Assembly (NCBI GenBank): GCA_030587365.1
Contig: JAUQZE010000006.1
Location: 95,833-159,832 of the forward strand
Length of the DNA: 64,000 bases
Direction: 5' to 3'
DNA from: Candidatus Freyarchaeota archaeon
GTDB taxonomy: Archaea > Asgardarchaeota > Jordiarchaeia > Jordiarchaeales > Jordiarchaeaceae
Shown here: positions 19,373 through 28,249 of the stretch, one piece after another
Numbering within the stretch: position 1 is the stretch's first letter
Layout of the letters: each line of letters opens with the position of its first letter
Translations under genes and position numbers: made by a program
The notes under the pieces: model-generated
The model's database searches: none
The model's input: the letters and a program-made list of their open reading frames with translations, nothing else
Told to the model about the DNA's origin: nothing

Positions 19373-20119
19373 TTAAAAGAACCCCGAATCTGTAGGTATA
19401 TCTCCTTTGATTACCTCACCTCTGCAACCGTCTAAAAACACTTGGTAATTTTTACCTTTGTATTTGTAACGCATAATCCAGACCGGAGCATGAAGATAGT
19501 ATGCGTCATCTATCTTGAACTCGGTTTCTATTTCTATAATTTTATCCACTTCCTGTTTTGCAAGAAACTGATGATCGTTCTTTATCTGCTGCTTAGCAAT
19601 TTCGATAGCTTCATTCTCCCCTATTTCACTATTCAAAACCTTGGCGCCTTCGGGAATCTTTCGGAAATCGTAGGGCATTCTACCCTCAAGTGGAATATCA
19701 AATTCTCTAGTCGGAAACTCTGTTTTTCTTTGAGTAAAGATTACCCAATTATACCGTTTGTTTATAGTTTCTTTTTTCTCTATACGGGGGCCCATGCGCT
19801 CGAATAATCCTCTATATTTGGAGGTGGCGGTTAAAGGTATAATCCAGAAAGGTAATAAGTACAAATGAACATCGGTGAATTTCGCCCTAAGCGCCATACC
19901 TGTAGGAGCTATGAAACTAGAATTCATCCAACTTTTAACAATGTTTATCGCCTTTTTCTCATCGAAATTACTGGGAAGAAGAGAATGCTCTAGGGTGAAA
20001 GGCTTACCAACATCGATAACAACTGTGTATCCGCAATAAGGGCAGGTTACGACTATCTCACCTGAAGAATATTTCAGCGGCGCATCGCAGTGCTGGCATG
20101 ATATCTTTTGAGTCGCCAT
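19373..20119 (-). CDS. Zinc-ribbon protein of unknown function
   Basis: This is a 248-residue protein. The first 35 residues form a zinc ribbon (CQHC at 9-12 and CPYC near 31-34). The remainder is a mixed alpha/beta region with hydrophobic strands (LYLLPFWIIPL, YYLHAPVWIMRYKYKG). The pattern resembles archaeal proteins annotated only as zinc-ribbon or TFIIB-type-zinc proteins, but no catalytic motif is clear. It is divergent from the first M48 protease gene, with about 140 bp between them. Confidence 0.7.
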   Translation of the reverse strand: MATQKISCQHCDAPLKYSSGEIVVTCPYCGYTVVIDVGKPFTLEHSLLPSNFDEKKAINIVKSWMNSSFIAPTGMALRAKFTDVHLYLLPFWIIPLTATSKYRGLFERMGPRIEKKETINKRYNWVIFTQRKTEFPTREFDIPLEGRMPYDFRKIPEGAKVLNSEIGENEAIEIAKQQIKNDHQFLAKQEVDKIIEIETEFKIDDAYYLHAPVWIMRYKYKGKNYQVFLDGCRGEVIKGDIPTDSGFF

Positions 20120-20260
20120 TTAAATACACCACACTTAAAGTTCTAGTACAAATCAAACAATTAAATTTATTTAGAGAGATATATTTCTGTTGCATAAAGG
20201 GAAAGCTTAATTTTAATTTGCATTATATATATTAAAAGAATTTGAGAGGAAGACTGAAGA

Positions 20261-21355
20261 ATGGGAAGACTGGTAAATCTAAAGGCGAGAATGGGAGTAT
20301 CAATCGGATTAATGTTTATAGTTTTATTAGGTTTCCTGCTGGGTATAACACTTCTGATCTTCTATTTCTTTAACTGGATTAATACACTATTTGGAGTAAA
20401 CATTTTGACATTCTTTATGATTTCGCTAGTCTTGGCAGGAATTACTGGACTGTTTATACTGTTTCAATGGGCGATCGGCCCATCCATAGTGAGGCGCTCA
20501 ATGAATCTGCACTACTTAGAAAGGGGTGAGAATCCCTGGCTTGAATCCGTGGTTACGAAAATGGCTGAGAAGAGTAATCTGCCGAAACCCCCAATCGCTA
20601 TAGCACCAGATGAGGAACCAAACTGCTTCGTGTTTGGAAGGACTGCAAAAAGTGCAAACTTAGTGGTAACTAAAGGACTTTTAACTAAACTAAACAAAAA
20701 AGAGATTGAAGCGGTAATAGGACATGAAATAGGACACATAAAGCACAAGGATCACTTGGTAATGACTTGTCTTGCGGCCATACCAGTATTTTGCTTTTTA
20801 ATAGCAACGTTTGCCTTCCAGAGTTTAAGATTCGCTAGACCGGTTGGTCGCAGAAAAGAAGGAGGAGCGATATTATTATTAGTTATGGCGGTTGCCATAG
20901 TTTCGATGGTGGCATACATAGTAGGTTTATTGATTGTTAGAACTCTAAGTAGGATGAGAGAGTTCTACTCCGACGCCTACTCATCCTACATCACCGAAAA
21001 TCCGAGAGGATTGAAAAGCGCCCTCACAAAAATCGCCTACGGATTGTCCGTAACTCCGAAGGAAACTCAGGGAGTAAGAGCATTCTTTATTGAAGACCCA
21101 GTAAGAGCGAGAAATGAAATACAGAACATTGTAGAGCATGGGAGCGAGTACGATCTAGATAAGGATGGAACAATTGATGAGAAGGAGCTCGAGCTAGCAA
21201 TGGAAGCGGAAGCAAAAAAGAGCAGATGGAACCGCTTTAATAATCTGTTTTCCACGCATCCTCCAACATACAAACGTGTACTTCTTCTCAGCCAGATAGA
21301 GAAAGAGATGGCCTCTGGAAGATATACGACGAAAAATATATACAAGTATGTTTAA
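20261..21355 (+). CDS. HtpX-like M48 protease with EF-hand (copy 1)
   Basis: This 364-residue membrane zinc protease of the HtpX type has two N-terminal membrane segments (residues about 12-70), then the zinc site HEIGH (155-159), two more membrane segments (about 170-225) and the third ligand region with REFYSDAYS. Near the C-terminus, residues 298-309 read DLDKDGTIDEKE, a textbook 12-residue EF-hand loop with Asp at positions 1, 3, 5 and 9 and Glu at 12. It is followed by the helix ELELAMEAEAKK. It sits just before STHPPTYKR, which is conserved in HtpX proteins. Calcium control of membrane proteolysis is a reasonable inference. A paralogue follows on the same strand. Confidence 0.87.
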   Translation: MGRLVNLKARMGVSIGLMFIVLLGFLLGITLLIFYFFNWINTLFGVNILTFFMISLVLAGITGLFILFQWAIGPSIVRRSMNLHYLERGENPWLESVVTKMAEKSNLPKPPIAIAPDEEPNCFVFGRTAKSANLVVTKGLLTKLNKKEIEAVIGHEIGHIKHKDHLVMTCLAAIPVFCFLIATFAFQSLRFARPVGRRKEGGAILLLVMAVAIVSMVAYIVGLLIVRTLSRMREFYSDAYSSYITENPRGLKSALTKIAYGLSVTPKETQGVRAFFIEDPVRARNEIQNIVEHGSEYDLDKDGTIDEKELELAMEAEAKKSRWNRFNNLFSTHPPTYKRVLLLSQIEKEMASGRYTTKNIYKYV

Positions 21356-21572
21356 CCCGAACATTCGGGTCTGAATTCAACATTCGGCTTTTTAAATCTC
21401 CAACCACTTCTACAGAAATTTTATATTCTATTAGAAAGTCTTAAAAAAATTTAAATTAAAATTTTCTTTATAATTAATAGAACTTTTCGAGCTTAGAGTA
21501 AAGCTAATATTAGGGAATTTAAAATATTTAACCATCAAAAAATAATTTGGAAAGCAATTGAGGTATCTTGCT

Positions 21573-22772
21573 TTGGGCCGACTGTTTATGCTGAAGGCTA
21601 GAATGGGTACATCTGTTGTACTTATGTTAGTGGTGCTATTTGCTTTTATTTTTGCTCTAAGTCTGCTAATACTATTTTTGCTCAATGAGATTCCAGCTTT
21701 AACTCCATCTTTGAACCTCGAAGCATTAATTCCGTCAGAAATTGAGATAGATGAGTGGACAGCTTTGTATTTATGGGCACAGTCTGAAATTTTGACGTGG
21801 CAGTTGCAAGCATATTTCCTACTCCAGCTTTGGCTCCCATCCCTCGACTATCTCCGTATGATTTTATATGTATCAGTGTTTACAGCAGTTTTCGTATTGT
21901 TTCAATGGGCGATTGGGCCCGGTATAGTAAGGCGTTCACTACATCTTCAATATCTTAACAAGGGTGAAAACCCCTGGCTTGAGAAAACAGTGGGTGAGTT
22001 AGCGGAAAAAAGTGGAGTGCCCAAACCCAAGATAGCTATATGGTCTACTGAGCATCCGAATGCTTGTGTATTCGGCAGAACCGCAGGCAGCTCCACTCTG
22101 GCTGTTTCCCAAGGGCTTCTGAATTTATTGAATAAAGAAGAAATCAGTACAGTGATTGGGCATGAGATTGGACACTTGAGGCATAAGGACCATTTGGTGA
22201 TGACCTTCCTCAGCGCAATACCAGTTATGTGCTACATGATTGCGATGTTTGCATTCTATGGTTCGAGAGGTCAGAGACGAGGAAAGTGGGCAGTAATTCT
22301 TTTGGTAATAGCAGTAGTAGCGTTCATAGTATACATAATAACGTTGGCGGTGGTCAGAACTTTAAGTAGGCAGAGGGAATTCTACTCCGATGCCTATTCA
22401 GCCTACTTAACTGAGAATCCGCGAGGAATGCGAAGTGCACTCACAAAAATAGCCTACGGGTTATCGATAAACCCTCGAGAAACACATGGAGCTAGAGCAT
22501 TCTTTATAGAAGACCCTGCAAACGCAATAGACCAGGTGCGACGTATCGTGGAGAAGAAGAGTGTATATGATCTCGACAAGGATGGAACGCTTGATGAGAA
22601 GGAACTAGAACTGGCGATGGAGGCGGAGGCGAAAAAAACCAAGTGGAATGGATTAAATAATCTGTTCTCCACACATCCACCAACCTTCAGGCGTGTTCTT
22701 CTTCTGAGCCAAATAGAAAAAGAGATGTCGAAAGCAAAATATTCAACGAAGAACATTTACAAAAACATCTAA
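21573..22772 (+). CDS. HtpX-like M48 protease with EF-hand (copy 2)
   Basis: This second M48 protease has 399 residues from TTG 21573. That start is chosen because GAGGT lies eight bases upstream and because the protein then begins MGRLFMLKARMG, matching copy 1 (MGRLVNLKARMG). A 15-bp upstream TTG is less likely. The zinc site HEIGH is at 197-201 and the membrane layout is the same, with about 35 extra residues between the first two membrane segments. An EF-hand loop DLDKDGTLDEKE is at 333-344. The conservation of the loop in both copies argues that calcium binding matters. Confidence 0.87.
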   Translation: MGRLFMLKARMGTSVVLMLVVLFAFIFALSLLILFLLNEIPALTPSLNLEALIPSEIEIDEWTALYLWAQSEILTWQLQAYFLLQLWLPSLDYLRMILYVSVFTAVFVLFQWAIGPGIVRRSLHLQYLNKGENPWLEKTVGELAEKSGVPKPKIAIWSTEHPNACVFGRTAGSSTLAVSQGLLNLLNKEEISTVIGHEIGHLRHKDHLVMTFLSAIPVMCYMIAMFAFYGSRGQRRGKWAVILLVIAVVAFIVYIITLAVVRTLSRQREFYSDAYSAYLTENPRGMRSALTKIAYGLSINPRETHGARAFFIEDPANAIDQVRRIVEKKSVYDLDKDGTLDEKELELAMEAEAKKTKWNGLNNLFSTHPPTFRRVLLLSQIEKEMSKAKYSTKNIYKNI

Positions 22773-22814
22773 ACCAGAAAGACAAGTTATTGGTAAACTT
22801 TTTTTATTTTCTTT

Positions 22815-25535
22815 TCACATCTGTGGCGAAGACGCTCGCCGTTCAAAAAACTTCACTACTTCCGTAGCAAATATGATTGAACTCGAACCTAGAACTACGA
22901 TTACTAGCTCCAAAAGGGATAATGGAGTTGTGTGAAACAGGGTCTGAAGTTGAGGAAGATATACTACTGCTAATTGCAGAATTAAAGATATTACTGTTGC
23001 TAATATTATATACCTGTTTGAGAAAGTTCCGATTTTAAATATGGACTCTCTTTGGGAATGGACGATAAACGTGTGAAAGAGCTGAAGAAAAACCATGTTC
23101 GTAAAAGCGATTGTTCTTGCAGTATCCAAGTTCGAATAGGAAATTCCTAAGGGGGAGAACACGCCTAACGCAGAACTGTATAGGAGGAGGGTGGATACAC
23201 ACATAACTGTTGCGACAACAGTCATATTATAAATCATCTTTCTTGTTATTACAGGTTCTTTGGGATTCCTTGGAGGACGAAGCATAATATCCGCTTCTGC
23301 GGAATCCACTGAAAGTGCTAGCGCGGGGAAACTATCAGTTACAAGGTTAATCCACAAAATTTGGACTGCAACAATTGGTATTGGCAGACCTATAATCAAT
23401 CCTATAAATATAATTAGTATTTCGCCAATATTTGTGGAGAGAAGGTAGTATATGGCCTTTTTTATATTATTATAAATTATGCGCCCCTCTTCAACAGCGG
23501 CTACACTGGATGCGAAGTTGTCGTCCGCAAGAATCATTTCCGACGCTTCTTTGGCAACATCAGTCCCAGTAATCCCCATTGCGACACCGATGTCCGCTTT
23601 CCTGAGAGCCGGTGCATCATTAACTCCGTCACCAGTCATGGCTACTATATGATTTTTCTTTTTTAGGGAGTTAACTATTCTAAGCTTATGTTCGGGAGAG
23701 ACGCGTGCATAAACAGTGACTTCCTGAACTATCTTATCAAGCTGTGCGTCACTCATGTTTTCCAGCTCGGCTCCGGTTAGTGTCTTTCCATCTCCTTCGA
23801 GAAGCCCCAATTCCTTTGCTATGGCCTTAGCGGTGAATTCGTTATCTCCTGTTATCATAACCACTTTTATGCCCGCCTTTTTACACTTTTGAACAGCAGA
23901 TACGGCTTCTTCTCGGGGGGGATCCAACATACCCATAAGGCCTACGAAAATTAGATTGTTCTCTACATTTTCCGGGGTATATTCTTGGTATGCGTTGGGT
24001 AATTCTTTGTAAGCCACGGCTAAAACTCGTAAAGCGTCACTAGCCATTTCTTGGTTAATTTTTAAAATTTCTTCCTTCTCTTTACCAGTTAGTTCTCTAA
24101 TCTGTCCATCGGAATATATAGCGTTACTCAGGTTAAGTATTACTTCTGCTGCTCCTTTAACATATGCTACCTCTGTTCCTTCAGGTGTTTTATGTATGGT
24201 GGACATAGCCTTTCTTTCAGATTCAAAAGGTATTTCTCCAATGCGTGGATATTGTTTGGTAATTACTTTCTGTTTTATTCCAGCCTTCTCTGCCGCAACA
24301 ATAAGAGCACCTTCGGTTGGATCACCAATTATGCACCAATTCTCATTTTTCTCTAATTTTGCGTTATTGCAGAGTGCGCCGATAGTTAACGTTAGACTGA
24401 GACTTGAATTTTCATTGGGATTAATTTTTGACCCGTTATTGTAAAATTCACCCTTGGGTTCATAACCCACATTTGTTACCTCAAAAATGTTGTTGTTTGT
24501 ACATATTTTGCGGACAGTCATTTCGTTTCGAGTAAAGGTTCCAGTCTTATCGGAACAGATAACGGTGGCGCTTCCCAAAGTTTCTACCGCAGGCAGTTTT
24601 CTTATAATAGCGTTCCTCTTAGCCATTCTCTGAACCCCGAGAGCGAGAGTTATGGTAACTACTGCGGGTAAGCTCTCAGGTATTGCTGCCACAGCTAAAC
24701 CCACGGAATTCAAGAACATATCGAAGATGCTACCTTCTCTAAGAATTCCCGTAAAGAATACAATTAAACAAATGATTATAACAATATAAGTCAACTTTTT
24801 AGCCAAATCCCTTAGTTTTACCTGTAGAGGGGTTTCCTCGCTCTCAACAGTTTGAATTAACTCCGCGATTCTACCAATTTCTGTTTTCATACCGGTGGAT
24901 ACCACATATCCCCTTCCCCTCCCTCTGGTTACTATGGTACCCATATAGGCCATGTTATTCCTTTCAGCAACAGATAGAGTTTTAACCTCTAGGCGCTCCA
25001 CCCTCTTTTTAACCGGGACAGATTCTCCAGTTAATAAAGATTCATCTATTTCTAGACTTGTGCATTCAGAAAAGCGAATATCTGCCGGCACCCGCTCCCC
25101 TGTCTCCATCAGTACCAGATCTCCGGGAACCAACTCGCTGGCCAGTATCGTCTCCTCGCATCCTTCACGTATCACAACTGCTTTGGGCGCTGTTAACTTT
25201 TTAAGAGCTTCGATCGACTTTTCAGCTCTATACTCCTGATAAAAGCCTAATATGGCGTTTAAAATGATTACCACCGAGATTACAAGAGCATCAGTGAAGT
25301 CTCCAAGGAAAAGGGCTATAATGGTAGCAGCGACAAGAATCAGAATTAAATAGTTCTTAAACTGCTCCGCGAAAATCCTTAAAGCGGAGGGCCCTTTTTT
25401 CTCCTGTAAAATATTTGGGCCGAATTCCTGCAACCTACGTTTAGCCTCTTCTTTCCCGATACCGGACCGCCCAGTTTTTAGAGAGGCCTCGACACTTTCA
25501 ACGCTCATTGTGTGAAATGGTTGTTCGCTTTCCAA
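22815..25535 (-). CDS. P-type Ca2+-transporting ATPase (PII type)
   Basis: This is a 906-residue cation pump of the SERCA/PMR1 type. The sequence shows the TGES dephosphorylation loop, AIPESLP in the fourth membrane helix, the phosphorylated Asp in CSDKTGTFTRNE, MITGDN, the MTGDGVNDAPAL hinge, and ILWINLVTD in the sixth membrane helix, which fits calcium (or manganese) rather than sodium. The C-terminal membrane helices are complete. It would export Ca2+ from the cytoplasm. It is convergent with the two EF-hand M48 proteases (42-bp gap), which supports a calcium theme for this locus. Confidence 0.9.
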   Translation of the reverse strand: MESEQPFHTMSVESVEASLKTGRSGIGKEEAKRRLQEFGPNILQEKKGPSALRIFAEQFKNYLILILVAATIIALFLGDFTDALVISVVIILNAILGFYQEYRAEKSIEALKKLTAPKAVVIREGCEETILASELVPGDLVLMETGERVPADIRFSECTSLEIDESLLTGESVPVKKRVERLEVKTLSVAERNNMAYMGTIVTRGRGRGYVVSTGMKTEIGRIAELIQTVESEETPLQVKLRDLAKKLTYIVIIICLIVFFTGILREGSIFDMFLNSVGLAVAAIPESLPAVVTITLALGVQRMAKRNAIIRKLPAVETLGSATVICSDKTGTFTRNEMTVRKICTNNNIFEVTNVGYEPKGEFYNNGSKINPNENSSLSLTLTIGALCNNAKLEKNENWCIIGDPTEGALIVAAEKAGIKQKVITKQYPRIGEIPFESERKAMSTIHKTPEGTEVAYVKGAAEVILNLSNAIYSDGQIRELTGKEKEEILKINQEMASDALRVLAVAYKELPNAYQEYTPENVENNLIFVGLMGMLDPPREEAVSAVQKCKKAGIKVVMITGDNEFTAKAIAKELGLLEGDGKTLTGAELENMSDAQLDKIVQEVTVYARVSPEHKLRIVNSLKKKNHIVAMTGDGVNDAPALRKADIGVAMGITGTDVAKEASEMILADDNFASSVAAVEEGRIIYNNIKKAIYYLLSTNIGEILIIFIGLIIGLPIPIVAVQILWINLVTDSFPALALSVDSAEADIMLRPPRNPKEPVITRKMIYNMTVVATVMCVSTLLLYSSALGVFSPLGISYSNLDTARTIAFTNMVFLQLFHTFIVHSQRESIFKIGTFSNRYIILATVISLILQLAVVYLPQLQTLFHTTPLSLLELVIVVLGSSSIIFATEVVKFFERRASSPQM

Positions 25536-25926
25536 ATTTCATCAGCCCAATCAGGAAATAGTGAAGACGGGTAGCATATCTCATAGATAAAGTTAACTCA
25601 GATAGTATACAATTACGGTTTTTCAATAGCTCAAACAAATATATAACAATTTTTGTGAGGATCACTAATCGTGAATTACCAAAATTATTAAGTACCAATT
25701 GAAGAGTTTTAAAATGTTGATCTCTAGAACAAGAATATGAATACATATATTAAATCTTTCCGAAAGCTTAGTAAATTGTTTCATTTTAAACCGTATTTGA
25801 CTCAAGATAGAAATAGTAAAAATTTAAAAGGTTAAATTCCCTTGGTTTCAAAAACAAAGATATTTATCGAGAAATTTAATATTATTCTAACACAAGTGTT
25901 TCTAAGAATTATCGGAGGAAAAAGAT
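25536..25926. other. AT-rich intergenic region
   Basis: These 391 bases lie between two divergent genes. The stretch is very AT-rich and should contain both promoters. No repeat, RNA gene or open frame with coding character was seen. ATCGGAGGAAAAAG precedes the downstream ATG 25927. Confidence 0.4.
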
Positions 25927-26385
25927 ATGCCAAAGAGAACCAAAGCAAAAGATGAGACAGAGGAAATAGAAGAGAAGGAAATAGAGGAAATCGTTGAAGA
26001 AATGGAAAAAGAGGCAGTAGAAGAAAAGGAGAGAAAGAAGAAAGAAAAAAAGGAAGAGAAAAAAGAAGAAAAGAAAGAAGAAAAAGAGCCGGAGAAGGAA
26101 CAAACAGTCCCGGTGATTCCTCCCCATGTTCGCGGCTTATCTGTTTCTCTCAAAGAGGAGAAGGAGGAAAAACGGGAAAAAAGAGCACCTATAATTAGGG
26201 ATGACCTCTCTGAGATTGAAAACCGGATTATAAATATTATAGGATATGAGCCTAAAAGACCAAGAGCTATTACCAGAATGTTAAGGGGTAAACTAAATCA
26301 GAATGAAGTGGTTTCTATCCTCAGACAGTTGGAAGAGAAAAAAGTCGTCAAAAGGGAAGGGACCAAATCCTGGAAAATGGCTTAG
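25927..26385 (+). CDS. Lys/Glu-rich protein with C-terminal winged helix
   Basis: This is a 152-residue protein with two parts. Residues 1-60 are almost only Lys and Glu and probably form a long charged helix or disordered tail. Residues about 95-152 look like a winged-helix domain (RAITRMLRGKLNQNEVVSILRQLEEKKVVKREG), suggesting nucleic-acid or protein binding. The ribosome site GGAGGAAA is strong. I do not recognise a named family. An archaeal chromatin or transcription accessory role is only a guess. Confidence 0.7.
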   Translation: MPKRTKAKDETEEIEEKEIEEIVEEMEKEAVEEKERKKKEKKEEKKEEKKEEKEPEKEQTVPVIPPHVRGLSVSLKEEKEEKREKRAPIIRDDLSEIENRIINIIGYEPKRPRAITRMLRGKLNQNEVVSILRQLEEKKVVKREGTKSWKMA

Positions 26386-26430
26386 ACCGCTTATTCGGGT
26401 TTTTGTAATATCCTTTTTTACAAAACCGTT

Positions 26431-26697
26431 GGCGAGAAAGCCCCCGACTTAAGTCGCGGGAATGAATCGCCAAAAAAAGTTTATTTGAGAGTAGAGTGTA
26501 TTAATGGTTGTCGGTAGCTGAGGAGTTTGGCTTGGGCTCAAACGGCTAAACAAGACGCAGCCCCTGTGAGGGTGCCGACATAGACGCCGTTCCACCCCGT
26601 GTGGAAGGGTGTGCTAACTGGGTGGTGGCACACCCATTGCTTCGAAGGCTCACGCAAGCCAGAAGCAAGAATCCCCCGAATTTATTCGAGTGGAGTG
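26431..26697. mobile_element. Palindrome-ended mini element (IS605-derived?)
   Basis: This stretch of 267 bp is GC-rich relative to its surroundings and has a hairpin at each end. The left hairpin (26431-26471) pairs GGCGA with TCGCC and CCCCCGACTT with AAGTCGCGGG. The right one (26673-26693) has CCCCCGAA followed by TTCGAGTGG. The AAGCCCCCGACTTAAGTCG type of end is familiar from IS200/IS605 elements and their non-autonomous derivatives. The middle is rich in short GC stems and may be a leftover guide-RNA region. No coding frame is seen. Its right end abuts the glcD stop codon at 26698-26700. Confidence 0.55.
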
Positions 26698-28077
26698 TCA
26701 AATACCCAATTTTCCCGGGTTTAGAATGCCTTTGGGATCAAATACTTTCTTTATCCTTTTAATGTAGTTTAATCCCAACCCTTGTATCCTGTCCATCCAA
26801 TCGGCTCTTAGAACTCCTATTCCGTGCTCAGCGCTTATGTTTCCGCCTAGAAACATAGCGGTTTCATAAACTTCACGTGTTAGATTTTTGAGTTTTTGCC
26901 ATTCTTCTTGGTTTCTTACGTCTATTAGTATCCCTGAGTGAATGTTGCCGTCTCCCGCGTGGCCATAGAGGCAAACTGGGATTCCGTACTTTTTTGATAT
27001 TTCTTGAAACTTTTTCACCATTTCTGGTATTTTGGAAATGGGTACGCATACATCTTCTGCCTCATAGACTCGTACAAGTCTTTTGTCCAGAGTCATAATT
27101 GCTCCACCAGCGGCTTCTCTACCCTGCCATAGCATTTGTCTTTCTGAAGGGTCGCTTGTCCATTGGATGTTTCGGGATTTGTGAGTTTTACATGTTTCAA
27201 CTATGAGATCAGTTTGTTTTCTAACTTCTTCGTACGTACCGCCAACTTCAAAGTAAAGTATGGCGTCAACTTCGGGTAGATTTAATTCAGGCATGTAAGT
27301 GTTCACCGCCTTAATACTGCCGCTGTCCAGCATCTCAATTGCTGTGGGTATTGTATGGCTTAGAACAGTATTAACTGCTTTGGTGGCGTCGTTAATATCT
27401 TGGAATGGAGCTACTATCACGGCGGTTTCTTCTGGGAGGGGCTTAATTCTAAGCAAGGCTTCTGTAATTATGCCAAGAGTTCCCTCGGTTCCCGCAAACA
27501 GTTGTATCAAGTCCAGACCTAAACTTCTTTTCAGAGTTTTGCCTCCCAGACTCAGCACCTCACCAGATGCTAAAACAACCTTTAGACCAAGGACAAAATT
27601 CCTGGTAACACCATATTTTATTGCAGTCATTCCCCCGGCATTGGTGGAAATCATGCCTCCGATTGTACACATTTTTTTGCTACCGGGAGTGGGCGGAAAA
27701 AAGAAACCGTATCTATTTAACATTTGGTTAAGCTGATTCTGAACTACTCCCGGCTCCACCTTAACGCAGAAGTTATCCAAATCAATCTCCAAGATTCTGT
27801 TCATCCTTGTAAGGTCTACTACTATTCCTCCCTCAATAGGCACAGCGCCTCCACATAGGCCAGTTCCAGCCCCTCTAGGGGTTACCGGGATTTCTTTAGC
27901 GTTAGCGAACTTCATTATCTCAGAAACATGTTCAGTTGATTGTGGAAACACGACCACATCAGGAATCGACTTATAAATGGAGGCGTCCATAGAGTAGCAA
28001 TACCTATCAATAATGTCCGTTTTGACATTCTCCTCTCCAATGATACCAGACAAAGCCTTTACAAGATAGTCTTCCAA
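26698..28077 (-). CDS. glcD: FAD-dependent 2-hydroxyacid dehydrogenase (GlcD type)
   Basis: This is a 459-residue flavoprotein of the GlcD/D-lactate dehydrogenase family. It shows the FAD-binding PCMH domain (PRGAGTGLCGG, then IGGMISTNAGG) and the C-terminal domain with the metal/substrate His segment YGHAGDGNIH and ISAEHGIGV. It oxidises a D-2-hydroxyacid, probably passing electrons to an Fe-S partner not encoded nearby. The LarA-like racemase in this window could supply a D-isomer, but the two genes are 20 kb apart. The start is TTG 28077. The protein ends normally (ILNPGKLGI), and its stop codon is the last host base before the mini element. Confidence 0.88.
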   Translation of the reverse strand: MEDYLVKALSGIIGEENVKTDIIDRYCYSMDASIYKSIPDVVVFPQSTEHVSEIMKFANAKEIPVTPRGAGTGLCGGAVPIEGGIVVDLTRMNRILEIDLDNFCVKVEPGVVQNQLNQMLNRYGFFFPPTPGSKKMCTIGGMISTNAGGMTAIKYGVTRNFVLGLKVVLASGEVLSLGGKTLKRSLGLDLIQLFAGTEGTLGIITEALLRIKPLPEETAVIVAPFQDINDATKAVNTVLSHTIPTAIEMLDSGSIKAVNTYMPELNLPEVDAILYFEVGGTYEEVRKQTDLIVETCKTHKSRNIQWTSDPSERQMLWQGREAAGGAIMTLDKRLVRVYEAEDVCVPISKIPEMVKKFQEISKKYGIPVCLYGHAGDGNIHSGILIDVRNQEEWQKLKNLTREVYETAMFLGGNISAEHGIGVLRADWMDRIQGLGLNYIKRIKKVFDPKGILNPGKLGI

Positions 28078-28249
28078 TACGTTAACACCTCAAAGAAAAG
28101 AATCACCAACAGCAAGGATAACTTATTATTCAAGAAGGGCGATAGCAAATAGAAGTTAAATATGTTATTATCAAAAGAAATCTCTCTAATGTTTTAAAAA
28201 AGTTATGAGAAATTATGCAGAAGAAGATACTATTTATCTTACCCAGTTT

